Shown: piece after piece, positions 21,405 through 29,101 of the stretch
Layout of the letters: each line of letters begins with the position of its first letter
Position numbering within the stretch: position 1 is the first letter of the stretch
Assembly: GCA_021768485.1 (NCBI GenBank)
Contig: JAIZVZ010000039.1
Coordinates: 1 to 34,952, forward strand
DNA from: Oxalobacteraceae bacterium
GTDB taxonomy: Bacteria > Pseudomonadota > Gammaproteobacteria > Burkholderiales > Burkholderiaceae_D
Length of the DNA stretch: 34,952 bases
Direction of reading: 5' to 3'
Notes under the pieces: model-generated
What the model was told of the DNA's origin: nothing
The model's input: only the letters and a program-made list of their open reading frames with translations
Database searches by the model: none
Translations under genes and position numbers: made by a program

Positions 21405-21713
21405 TCACTTTGATGGCGGCCCGCCGCCCTTGACGAATACCCAGACCGCCGTGGCAGCTGCCGCGATAATGCCGGTCCATTTGATTGCCGACCCGATCCA
21501 GCCCAGCAATTTGAAAGCGCCCTTCGCCGCAGAGAAAATGTCAAACATCTCCTGCGTCATTTCGTTGTTCTTCTTCGTGAGCTCGCCGTTCTTCTTCAGC
21601 TCATCACGGATATCGACTTGCTCACGCCGCAGCTCCTCGATTGCGGCAGCCAGCGCCTTGCGCTCAATGGACGCCTCAACAGCGTCCAGGTCATTCATGT
21701 GCGAGTCCGGCAT
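21405..21713 (-). CDS. Coiled-coil membrane protein of the lysis cassette
   Basis: A 102-residue protein: an N-terminal helix with alternating charged residues (IERKALAAAIEELRREQVDIRDELKK), then asparagine-rich heptads, and a C-terminal transmembrane segment (WTGIIAAAATAVWVFVKGG). The shape fits phage holin-associated or pinholin-like proteins, but the family is not certain. I chose the ATG at 21713; the ATG at 21698 (MNDLDAVEA) is a close alternative and overlaps the endolysin stop by eight bases. It sits between the endolysin and Rz, seven bases before Rz. Confidence 0.65.
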   Translation of the reverse strand: MPDSHMNDLDAVEASIERKALAAAIEELRREQVDIRDELKKNGELTKKNNEMTQEMFDIFSAAKGAFKLLGWIGSAIKWTGIIAAAATAVWVFVKGGGPPSK

Positions 21714-22398
21714 CAAAGAATCTTTCGTATTTTGGTCGGCGCACATCGATCACGTTGCGGACATACTCGCGGTTGATCTGATAAGCGCTGGCGCCGTAGC
21801 CGGGGTTTACCTTGCGCGTTTTCAGGGAATACTTTTCGACGTTGCCGAACCACTTGTCGCGGTCACAGGCCAGTGTGTTGCCGCATAGGACGCGGTCCTG
21901 GCGCACGCCGGACTCTCCGCCGTTGTAGGCTGACAGCGTGAAGGCCAGCCGGTCACGCGTGCTGGCCGCGCCGGCGACGCGCCGATAGATGCCGTGGTCC
22001 ATTTCGACCAGGGCAAGCAGCTGGTAATGCGGATTGAATTTGTCGCTGTCGGACCAGCCGCGCAGGCTGGCGTATTCTGCGCGCAGCTCGGCCTGCTTGT
22101 TGAAGCGCACCGAGCCGTCGGCGCGATAGGCGATCGTGGTCTGGCCAAGGCCATAGCCCCACTCGCGGCTCGTCTTCAACTGCGCTTGTGGGTTCCAGCA
22201 CTTGCTGTGTGTGAGACTGATGCAGCTCTCCTGCTCCACCTGCGCCGCCAGGAACGACGGTATCGGCGCATCCGGCCAGCTTTGCAGCTGAACTGCGCGA
22301 AGCTGAGGCGCCAGGCTGTACGCCTGCTTCGGGATGTAGTCGCCGGCGGACACCGGCGAACACAGCAGCGCCATCAGGATGGACAGGAGAGCTCGCAT
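21691..22398 (-). CDS. Secreted lytic transglycosylase-type endolysin
   Basis: A 235-residue protein with an N-terminal Sec signal (MRALLSILMALLCSPVSA, cleavage near residue 18). It has the SLT-type catalytic pattern: E57 in QVEQESC, GYGLGQTT (81-88) and SAYNGG (156-161). It should cut the peptidoglycan backbone, degrading the wall for lysis. A signal peptide means it can be exported by the host Sec system, so a conventional holin may be less needed. It begins one base after the holin gene ends and overlaps the coiled-coil gene. Several cysteines (C59, C67, C172, C178) could form periplasmic disulfides. Confidence 0.82.
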   Translation of the reverse strand: MRALLSILMALLCSPVSAGDYIPKQAYSLAPQLRAVQLQSWPDAPIPSFLAAQVEQESCISLTHSKCWNPQAQLKTSREWGYGLGQTTIAYRADGSVRFNKQAELRAEYASLRGWSDSDKFNPHYQLLALVEMDHGIYRRVAGAASTRDRLAFTLSAYNGGESGVRQDRVLCGNTLACDRDKWFGNVEKYSLKTRKVNPGYGASAYQINREYVRNVIDVRRPKYERFFDAGLAHE

Positions 22399-22399
22399 C

Positions 22400-22732
22400 T
22401 TACACCTTTGCCCAGATCACCAGAGCCATCACCACAGCGGCCACAAAGCCGATCAGCGAAGCGACGATGATGGCGCTGGCCACGTTGCCGCGGCCGGCAC
22501 TGTCGACGTGGTCACCGAGCACAATGTGCGGGAACGTCAGGCGCGAGACGATGATGGCGATGCCGGCCAGGACCGGGGCGAACAGGATCCACTGCAGCAG
22601 CGTTTTTGCCAGCGAGGGGTCCAGCAGATACAGCGCCAGCACGAAGGGCGCGGTCAGAAGGAAGGCGGATTTGTCGCCGAAGGCGGTGAAGCGCTTCAGG
22701 AAGCTGGTGGCGAAGGTTTTGAGGTAGTCCAT
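22400..22732 (-). CDS. Holin-like membrane protein
   Basis: A 110-residue protein with three hydrophobic segments: about 22-40 (SAFLLTAPFVLALYLL), 45-63 (LLQWILFAPVLAGIAIIV) and 86-108 (ASAIIVASLIGFVAAVVMALVIW). The lysine/arginine-containing N-terminus lies inside. AAGGAGAA precedes the start. Gene position directly before the endolysin and the size fit a phage holin; the three-segment topology suggests class I. It could also be an unrelated membrane protein, but the lysis context makes this unlikely. Confidence 0.78.
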   Translation of the reverse strand: MDYLKTFATSFLKRFTAFGDKSAFLLTAPFVLALYLLDPSLAKTLLQWILFAPVLAGIAIIVSRLTFPHIVLGDHVDSAGRGNVASAIIVASLIGFVAAVVMALVIWAKV

Positions 22733-22789
22733 CGGGTTCTCCTTGCGAATTACCCGATGGTACGGTCACGACGGCGTGTAGTCCTACAA

Positions 22790-23497
22790 CTAGGTTTTGA
22801 TCATGTAGTTGAAGATGATCGTCGGCTGGACGTTGTTGTGCGCCAGGCCGCCGCCAGTGTTTGTGACGGCATCAATATAAGATCCGCCAGCCTGCGGATT
22901 CCGGCCGTTGCTGCCGACCGCGCTGGTATTGCCAGATGCTAGATTGTGAGAGTGAGACGGCATCTCGGTGACATCCAGCACATGCGCCTGCTCGCCTCCA
23001 CTGGCCGCCAGTGCAGCGCCATTAATTCCAGTGGCCGCCGTGGTGATCCGGCTGGCTGGAGTGCCGCCCATGCCATCACGGCCAACTCCGGCCCGGCCGC
23101 GCCTGTCAGGCAGATTGAATGTGGTTGAACCGTCGCCGTTACCCCATGGGATGATGGTAAGAGCAACATTACTCGCCGATGCTGTCGCATTGGCGGAAAG
23201 CGTCAGCGTGGTCGATGTAGCGGCAGTGATCGTAGTGCCGGCCGCGATGCCAGTTCCCTCAACCTTTGCGCCGATCAGGCCGACTGTGGTGATGTCCACC
23301 GTGGCGGCTGACACTGACGCGCTGCCGCTGGTGGTGGTGACCGCAAGAGATAGCGAGAGCGCCGCGAACAGCTTCGCATACGTGGTCCTGCTGACAGCCT
23401 GGCCGTAGCAAAAGAGGAAACCGTCAGGCGCCTTCAGCGCAGCAGTCTCGAAGACCATCCCGGTACTGCCCAGGATGAAGTCGGCAGTAGTTGTCAT
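22790..23497 (-). CDS. Tail collar-domain fibre protein
   Basis: A 235-residue tail-collar protein. The collar signature is split: DGFLFCYGQAVSRTTYAKLF at 25-44 and GDGSTTFNLPDRRGR at 121-135, with EMPSHSHN and a C-terminal HNNVQPTIIFNYMIKT segment. Between them lies a ~70-residue threonine/serine/alanine-rich insertion (about 48-117, with a VGLIGAKVEGTGIAAGTTI-like repeat unit). Such proteins trimerise at the distal tail and bind the host surface. GGGAGG precedes the start. It is the most promoter-distal tail gene of this transcription direction, next to the lysis genes. Confidence 0.85.
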   Translation of the reverse strand: MTTTADFILGSTGMVFETAALKAPDGFLFCYGQAVSRTTYAKLFAALSLSLAVTTTSGSASVSAATVDITTVGLIGAKVEGTGIAAGTTITAATSTTLTLSANATASASNVALTIIPWGNGDGSTTFNLPDRRGRAGVGRDGMGGTPASRITTAATGINGAALAASGGEQAHVLDVTEMPSHSHNLASGNTSAVGSNGRNPQAGGSYIDAVTNTGGGLAHNNVQPTIIFNYMIKT

Positions 23498-23508
23498 ACA
23501 CCTCCCTG

Positions 23509-23790
23509 TTAGAGCGCCGCTTTCCGGCAGTGATCTTTTTCAATTTTGTCAAGCAGCCTGCAGAGGATGCAGCCCCATCTGCGGCCCTCCTGCTGCGCGC
23601 GGTATGCGCGGCTGCTTATGGTCTCGGTAGAGCTACCGTTCGCTGCCACATTGGCCAGCTGGTCGAATCCCACAGCGATGCGCACCGCGCGCGCCGGGTT
23701 GAACAAAATCGCCCAGACGAAGTGACAGAAGGCCAAGATAGGCGCGATGAGCAGCACCGGCGCAATGAGCACCAGAGCCCAGCGCTTCAC
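23509..23790 (-). CDS. Small membrane protein between tail genes
   Basis: A 93-residue protein with a hydrophobic N-terminal segment (~5-30, WALVLIAPVLLIAPILAFCH) and a conserved-looking body: NPARAVRIAVGFDQLANVAANG, ETISSRAYRA and WGCILCRLLDKIEKDHC. I recall this pattern from many phage genomes as a protein of unknown function next to tail genes; it may be a membrane anchor or lysis-related accessory. Its start overlaps the upstream gene's stop by ATGA. Confidence 0.72.
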   Translation of the reverse strand: MKRWALVLIAPVLLIAPILAFCHFVWAILFNPARAVRIAVGFDQLANVAANGSSTETISSRAYRAQQEGRRWGCILCRLLDKIEKDHCRKAAL

Positions 23791-24182
23791 GGCATCTCAC
23801 TGGCAGCCACCGGCGCGCTGAGGATTTCAGCAGCACGCTCGGCGGTTAGCACCAGGACAGCAACGAAGTACGACAAGCTGGCGGCCACGCGCTCATCCGT
23901 AAGATCGATGAAGCTCGCCGCCTGCGCCAGCATGATGATGTCAGCGACATTCGAGTCCTTCGACTGCAGCGCGCGGATCATGGCGCGCTCGCTGGCGGTG
24001 AAGCGCGACAGGAACGCCATGTAGGTGATCCGCGTGCCAGTAGTCAGCCATGCACCGTCCACGAATTGCAGCGGCGTTGTGGCGTTCGCTGGAGGCGCGA
24101 TGCTGGTGCTGCTGGCCGGCTGGCCCGGGCCGTCAAAGGTACCGGTGACGTAGCCGGCGTCGTCAAGTAGGTAGTAGCTCAT
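23787..24182 (-). CDS. Tail-fibre-associated protein
   Basis: A 131-residue protein. The first ~45 residues look like a tail-fibre-assembly or chaperone-type head (YYLLDDAGYVTGTFDGPG, LQFVDGAWLTTG). A helical part follows, with ITYMAFLSRFTASERAMIRAL and QAASFIDLTDERVAASLSYF. The second part I recall from phage tail regions. It is coupled by ATGA to the beta-propeller gene before it and to the membrane protein after it. It might assist fibre folding; this is inference from position. Confidence 0.68.
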   Translation of the reverse strand: MSYYLLDDAGYVTGTFDGPGQPASSTSIAPPANATTPLQFVDGAWLTTGTRITYMAFLSRFTASERAMIRALQSKDSNVADIIMLAQAASFIDLTDERVAASLSYFVAVLVLTAERAAEILSAPVAASEMP

Positions 24183-25291
24183 TTTACGCGGATGAATTGA
24201 CCAGCGGTTCCGGACAGGTACAGGTAGTTGCTATCCGTGAGGTTTTCGGCGTAGGCAACGAACCCAGCAGCACCGCCGCTTGCAGACGTGCCGTTGTACA
24301 TCATGAGATTGATGCCGCCGCCGTAGGCGGATAAGCTATCACCACGAGCGGTTACGGCTCTCGCTGTCGACCAATCGATACCGTTATAGGAAACCGACAC
24401 AAGCGCGCTGGGGTTGGTTGCGGCAATCAAAACCCCATTACCGAACGAAACGTTAGTGAACATGTACGCCGCTGGCGCAGTCCGCAGTGTCCATGTGATC
24501 GCGTCGGCAGACGTATAGATTGCCCCAGCCGTGCCAGTCGGGGCCGCTACGAACAGGCTGTAAGCATAGGTAACTTGGTTAAATGGCACGGGAATAGTGC
24601 GCGCGGTCCATGCCGTGGCATTGGTAGACGTTGCCGAAGCAGTGCCACTAGAAGACACTGCAAGGAACACCCCGTTCGCGTAGATTACCGCAGCCCATGA
24701 CGAGACACTAGGGAGCGCTCGCTGCGTCCAGTTGATGCCGTCAGGCGACGAAATCGCTACGTTCGATCCAGTCGCAACGGCAACCCAAATCCCGCCGCCG
24801 TATGCGGCAGAACTATACGTCGCAACAACTGGAGTTGTAGTTGCAGTCCAGTTGATGCCATCCGTGGAGTACGCGCCGACGGCGTTGTTAGACGCCAACG
24901 CAATAAACTTCCCGCCACCATACGCAACGCAACGCCAGAATTCGCTTGATGGCATCTTGCGCTGGGCCCAAGTAATGCCATCCGGTGACGTGTAGCAAAC
25001 GGCAGAAGTGGTTGCCGTGCTGCCAGAATTGAAGCCGACAGCTACGAACAGCCCAGCGCCAAATGCAATTCCGGTCAAGTAGAAATTAGCGGGGAAACTT
25101 GTCGCAAAAGTAACCATGCTGCCGTTGGGCGGAAACGCCGCCGACAGATCAGTGTACAACGAGCGCTGAACAATCTCGCCCACAGCTTTGTAAGCGTCAC
25201 CCGAGCGAAACACCGGTGCATAGGCGCCGACCGGCACCATGTTCGTAATGACCTGTGCAGCCTGTTGTACCTGATCGGAATTAATCGTCAT
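24179..25291 (-). CDS. Beta-propeller-like tail protein, probable receptor binder
   Basis: A 370-residue protein with about six repeats of ~40-45 residues. Each has an S-x-D-G-I-x-W-like strand (SPDGITWAQRK, STDGINWTATT, SPDGINWTQRA, STNATAWTART, SADAITWTLRT, SYNGIDWSTAR) and an aYGgGxFvAv-type strand. This is the signature of a beta-propeller of the sialidase/kelch-like superfamily. A short N-terminal part (to ~60) probably joins it to the tail. The C-terminus SGTAGQFIRVK looks like a fibre end. It is likely the distal, receptor-recognising part of the tail; no catalytic residues of a true sialidase are apparent. Confidence 0.78.
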   Translation of the reverse strand: MTINSDQVQQAAQVITNMVPVGAYAPVFRSGDAYKAVGEIVQRSLYTDLSAAFPPNGSMVTFATSFPANFYLTGIAFGAGLFVAVGFNSGSTATTSAVCYTSPDGITWAQRKMPSSEFWRCVAYGGGKFIALASNNAVGAYSTDGINWTATTTPVVATYSSAAYGGGIWVAVATGSNVAISSPDGINWTQRALPSVSSWAAVIYANGVFLAVSSSGTASATSTNATAWTARTIPVPFNQVTYAYSLFVAAPTGTAGAIYTSADAITWTLRTAPAAYMFTNVSFGNGVLIAATNPSALVSVSYNGIDWSTARAVTARGDSLSAYGGGINLMMYNGTSASGGAAGFVAYAENLTDSNYLYLSGTAGQFIRVK

Positions 25292-25304
25292 ATCGGTCTT
25301 TCAA

Positions 25305-25643
25305 TTATGGAAGCAGCACGCCGCCGGCGCGCACAGAAATATTTGCAGTGTCGCTCTGCGCCCAAATGTATTCGTTCGCGCCGCAGGCGATGCCGCCGCG
25401 GTCGCGCGAGCCTTTCGCTGGCACGCCCTGAGGCCCGCCAAAATCGACCCAGTCGGCATTGCCTGGTGTAATCGCACTGGTGCTGATCGCAAATTGCACC
25501 TTGGCCGCGGTGCCGGTCAGGTTACGGTTCAGCATCAGCAACTGGACGGTCATAGCCGCGCCCAGCTGACCGACGAGCACAGGAACGTTCGGAGTGGTGA
25601 TGTCGGCTGTGCCGATTACCCCGCTTTGAGTGACAGCAGTCAT
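25305..25643 (-). CDS. Small tail-fibre-region protein
   Basis: A 112-residue protein, mostly beta-like, with TPNVPVLVGQLGAAMTVQLLML and a C-terminal RDRGGIACGANEYIWAQSD segment. No family is recognised. It lies between a tail-fibre N-terminal protein and the beta-propeller protein and is linked to the former by ATGA, so it is probably an adaptor or structural piece of the distal fibre. Confidence 0.68.
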   Translation of the reverse strand: MTAVTQSGVIGTADITTPNVPVLVGQLGAAMTVQLLMLNRNLTGTAAKVQFAISTSAITPGNADWVDFGGPQGVPAKGSRDRGGIACGANEYIWAQSDTANISVRAGGVLLP

Positions 25644-26476
25644 TGCGACCCCATAAAGTAAGCATAGCCGGCCGCGACGCGGCGTAGGCGAAGTGGTTCA
25701 TTCGGTTCGTTCTGGACGAATAGCACCTTGGTCCCAGCAGGAAGCGTTCGCGTCAGCTGGACCACGGTCGCGCTGATGATGGTGTAGTTGTGCTCGCGGA
25801 TACCCTCCACATAGACAGCCACGCCGTCTGTGGTCAGCGTCACCAGCGTGAACGTGTCCTGGCCTGCGACGGCGGTCTGCTCTTCCTTGATTGCGTCCAC
25901 CGCGATGTTCAGCGAGTCGGTCGGATCCGCCCATTCGGTATCGCCATCAGCATTGCTCTTTTTCCGCAACACCTGGTGCGTGGTGCCACCCGGAATCAGG
26001 TAGGCCAGCGTGATCGTTGACAGTACCCACTGGCGGGTGGCGCCGACGATGCTAGCGTCGACCACCAGCGTGACGGCCGACGTGTTGGACAGCTTGAGAC
26101 CAAAATTGATGGTCAGGTCCATCGCGCTGCCGTCGGTGACCAGCGGCTTGAACGTGTCCGGGAAGTTTGCGACGGCGAAGAGCACCCCGCTGGCCGTGTA
26201 CAGGCCGATCTCCCGGATCGCCCAGCCACCCTGGTTAGTCGGGATGTAGAACTCTGCGAACATCAGCGAGCTGTCGGTAGTGTCGACCGACAAGCTGCTC
26301 AGATTGGCACGGTAGACCTCGCGCACGAGCGCTGTCTGGCTGGCACTCGGCGTGACCGGATTGCCGTTCCCATCGCCGACAGCCATAGCGGTCAGCTGAA
26401 CTGGCACGCCGGATGCGATAGCCGCCGTGTACAGCGCCTGGCCTGCCGTCGTCAGAATTGAGGAATATGTGGCCAT
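25640..26476 (-). CDS. Tail fibre protein (DUF3751-like N-terminus)
   Basis: A 278-residue protein. The first ~150 residues match the P2 gpH/DUF3751 type of fibre N-terminus: YSSILTTAGQALYTAA, MAVGDGNGNPVTPSASQT, REVYRANLSSL and FYIPTNQGGWAIREIGLY. This part normally attaches to the baseplate. The C-terminal part continues with beta-like segments, and the adaptor and propeller follow as separate genes rather than a long fused fibre. It lies 36 bases after the baseplate gene ending at 26513. Confidence 0.85.
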   Translation of the reverse strand: MATYSSILTTAGQALYTAAIASGVPVQLTAMAVGDGNGNPVTPSASQTALVREVYRANLSSLSVDTTDSSLMFAEFYIPTNQGGWAIREIGLYTASGVLFAVANFPDTFKPLVTDGSAMDLTINFGLKLSNTSAVTLVVDASIVGATRQWVLSTITLAYLIPGGTTHQVLRKKSNADGDTEWADPTDSLNIAVDAIKEEQTAVAGQDTFTLVTLTTDGVAVYVEGIREHNYTIISATVVQLTRTLPAGTKVLFVQNEPNEPLRLRRVAAGYAYFMGSQ

Positions 26477-26512
26477 TGTCGTCAGTGGTTTTCAGTTGAT
26501 TTGATCATACTG

Positions 26513-27373
26513 TCACGCCGGATAGACCGTGACGTTGCCACCGTAAAAGTAGGATGCACCGACGTAGTAAGTCGCCTGCACGCCAGTTATGACCCTCAAC
26601 CTGTGCAGGAACGTGCCGGCGTCTCGCATTTTGGTTATCGTGTCCACGATCGAGCCCACCAGCAGCACGTATGTGGTCGCGGCCAGCTGGTCCAGCGTCA
26701 CCGTCATGTCCACGTCGAACTGTCCATAGCTGCCGTTCACAATCACGTCGTAATCGACGACCGACACCGGCAGGCCGCTATTGATGACCTTCAGGGCATT
26801 TTCGATCGCCACGTTATTCGCGAGCGGCCGCAGCACCTGCGCGATAATGCGCGGTCCGTACTGCGAATCTATCTCGCCCTGATTTCGAGGGACTTTGTAG
26901 TAGCTCCCCAGCTCATCGAGCCACGTATCCGCAGCAGTCTTTGTGCTCATCTGCAGTAGCATCTGGCCGATCTGCTGCTCGGCTGCATGCAGCTCGACTG
27001 CATTGGCCTCCATGTAGGACCAGAGGACGTTCGTGTAGCCATACAGGTGATCGCCGTTCGACTCCGCGACGTTACCCGACCCATCCATGAGGACGGCTGC
27101 GCCCAGCGATGACATCTGGCTCACGTCAACGTTCTCCACTACGTAGCCAGGCTGCGCCGCGACATAGGCCGCGAGCGAGGTCACCGTGTAGAGCGTCAGG
27201 TCGACAGTCAGCGCCGCCGCCGTGCCGCCTACTGGCGCTGTCGTCAGCACCGCATCGCTCACCGTCCAGGTCAGGCCAGTACCGTCACAGCCGATCCGGA
27301 GAGCCAGGAACGGCGCCGGGCTCTTGTCGAATACCCGGTGCAGGTACGAAAGCAGTCGCGTGGTCAGCTTCAT
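26513..27373 (-). CDS. Baseplate protein of the gpI/Mu gp48 type
   Basis: A 286-residue protein. The middle part reads AADTWLDELGSYYKVPRNQGEIDSQYGPRI (in pieces), LRPLANNVAIENALKVI, a pattern typical for phage baseplate wedge proteins of the Mu gp48/P2 gpI group, and the C-terminus is beta-rich. It should join the baseplate rim next to the gpJ-like protein. It overlaps that gene by ATGA and precedes the fibre genes, the standard order of contractile-tail baseplate modules. Confidence 0.8.
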   Translation of the reverse strand: MKLTTRLLSYLHRVFDKSPAPFLALRIGCDGTGLTWTVSDAVLTTAPVGGTAAALTVDLTLYTVTSLAAYVAAQPGYVVENVDVSQMSSLGAAVLMDGSGNVAESNGDHLYGYTNVLWSYMEANAVELHAAEQQIGQMLLQMSTKTAADTWLDELGSYYKVPRNQGEIDSQYGPRIIAQVLRPLANNVAIENALKVINSGLPVSVVDYDVIVNGSYGQFDVDMTVTLDQLAATTYVLLVGSIVDTITKMRDAGTFLHRLRVITGVQATYYVGASYFYGGNVTVYPA

Positions 27374-28485
27374 GCAATCACCACGGTTCCCGGCATCAGC
27401 TTCGTCTGATCGTCAGATAGCGTATTGGCCGTCGGCTCGTTGAACACGATGTCGTAGACGCCATCGATCTCCTTCACCAGCTTGACCATCTCAGACACCA
27501 CCAGCTCTTGGCCGATGGCCAGATCAACGATGTATGTGTTGATGACATCTTTTGCGGAGATCACGAGCGTGTCATGGTCATAGCCATCTGCGGCGACGAG
27601 TACGCCATCCACATTGATCAGTTCTTCAGTGGCGGCATACACGATCAGCTTGGTCCCGGCGGCCTTCCAACCAGGTACACGCGTGCCGGCGGAATCTGTG
27701 TAGCCGTAGATGATCTCGGACGCCCGCGCGACCAGTTCGCTGGAGGTTGATCCGACGCCGTTGTGCACATAGCAATGCACGAGTGACACGGTGGCCTCGG
27801 AATCGGTGAGCCACGGCTCGACGACTGACGCGGTCACAACGCGCTCGGAGATGTTGCCGCTGTCGTCGGTCAGGCTGGCCAGCGTCAGGCCATACTTAAT
27901 GGCGTCGATGGTTCCTCGGTTGAGCGCGGACACGAACGCGTTGAAACGGTTCTTGCGCTCGTCATCGGTTTCGGTATCGACGCCACTGGCGAATGTCGCA
28001 AGGTTGGTGGCCGACAAGAAGCCGGCTACCTCAGGCGATAGCGTGAAGGCCTGCCCGGCTGAAATGTTCCCGACGGTGCCGGCGGTATCGCAGGTCACAA
28101 GTACGTCGGCGAATGTCGCACCAGCAGCGATGGTCACATCGGACGACGACGAATAAGTCGCGCTGCCGACCGCCGGCGTGAACTCGGTCGATGCGGCAAT
28201 CAGCGTAGGCGTCGTCGCAGCCGTGATGTACACGCGGATCAGACCGGTCGCAGCCACCTCAGTGATCTGGTCAAAGTCGAAACTGTTGTAGACCGAGACC
28301 GGAATCGCCTCCTTCAGGCCGACGAACATCTGCTGGTACAGCTGATCGAGCTCGACGGCCGGCGCTTCCACCAGCGTGCGGCCAGCGCTGCCGATATTGA
28401 AGTCAGTGAGCGTCTGCTGCGTAGCCTTCATCCAGTTGATCATGGATGCGGCGATCGACGCGAAATCTTTTATTTGAAATGCCAC
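27370..28485 (-). CDS. Baseplate assembly protein J-like
   Basis: A 371-residue protein of the baseplate J/Mu gp47 family. Typical segments are SAGRTLVEAPAVELDQLYQQMF near the start, TDDERKNRFNAFVSALNRGTIDAIKYGL in the middle, a long beta-rich part, and a C-terminal helix-strand region with VINTYIVDLAIGQELVVSEM. It is a wedge protein that carries the baseplate outer ring and is specific for contractile tails and related injection machines. It is coupled by ATGA to the gpI-like gene and lies one base after the gpW-like gene. Confidence 0.88.
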   Translation of the reverse strand: MAFQIKDFASIAASMINWMKATQQTLTDFNIGSAGRTLVEAPAVELDQLYQQMFVGLKEAIPVSVYNSFDFDQITEVAATGLIRVYITAATTPTLIAASTEFTPAVGSATYSSSSDVTIAAGATFADVLVTCDTAGTVGNISAGQAFTLSPEVAGFLSATNLATFASGVDTETDDERKNRFNAFVSALNRGTIDAIKYGLTLASLTDDSGNISERVVTASVVEPWLTDSEATVSLVHCYVHNGVGSTSSELVARASEIIYGYTDSAGTRVPGWKAAGTKLIVYAATEELINVDGVLVAADGYDHDTLVISAKDVINTYIVDLAIGQELVVSEMVKLVKEIDGVYDIVFNEPTANTLSDDQTKLMPGTVVIA

Positions 28486-28486
28486 C

Positions 28487-29101
28487 CTACACCTCTTGCG
28501 TCAGGTTGATTTGCGCGCCCGAGATCGGCTGCAGTTCGGTTTTGATCGACAGGCTGTCGCCTGCACTGGTGGCTGTCACGCTCACGACGTCGCTGATGCG
28601 GTTCTCTTCCGCCATCTCATCCTCGACGTACTGCTGCGCCACCAGCTCACGCACCGGGCCGTTGAGCTGGCCGATCAGGCTGCCGAGGTTCGCGCCGTAC
28701 GTAGGGTGGAACAGCAATTCGTTGTGGTTGGTCGTAATCCGATTGGAAACTGCCTGCGCCAGGTTGGCGCGGCCGGATATCGTTGCAATGTCGCCATCCT
28801 TGAATTCCAACTTGCCGTTGGTCAGCTTGACGTCGACCAAGAACACCTCTTCCGGCACCACGTCGGCATCAACCTCGGCCGCCGCCGCCGGGATCCTGAT
28901 GGCTGATCCAGAAAGCAGCACGCCGGTGGTGACTTCGCTCGCGTCATCGGTGATGTACGGATGACGCAGCTCATTCATCCATGCGATCGTAGACCACAAG
29001 CTGGCATCGCCGAGCTCGCGCATAGCGACCTTCTGCAGCGTGTCGCCGTAGAGCGTGTTGACGTACCGGAAACCGGTTATCTGGCGAGTAAAGTCGGTCA
29101 T
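28487..29101 (-). CDS. Baseplate protein: LysM-like/gpX plus gpW(gp25) fusion
   Basis: A 204-residue protein that seems to join two baseplate modules. Residues ~12-72 resemble the LysM-like tail protein X (YVNTLYGDTLQKVAMRELGD, WMNELRHPYIT, SAIRIP). Residues ~130-200 resemble gpW/T4 gp25 (LFHPTYGANLGSLIG, VEDEMAEENRISDVVSV). In P2-like phages these are separate genes. Both parts sit at the centre of the baseplate, at the hub-wedge interface. The upstream gene overlaps by ATGA. The domain split is my reading of motifs. Confidence 0.8.
   Translation of the reverse strand: MTDFTRQITGFRYVNTLYGDTLQKVAMRELGDASLWSTIAWMNELRHPYITDDASEVTTGVLLSGSAIRIPAAAAEVDADVVPEEVFLVDVKLTNGKLEFKDGDIATISGRANLAQAVSNRITTNHNELLFHPTYGANLGSLIGQLNGPVRELVAQQYVEDEMAEENRISDVVSVTATSAGDSLSIKTELQPISGAQINLTQEV

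Noticed and set aside
22379-22942. A plus-strand frame opposite the holin gene
   Set aside because: The plus-strand product is glutamine/arginine/aspartate-rich without motifs, while the minus-strand protein has three clear membrane segments and AAGGAGAA.
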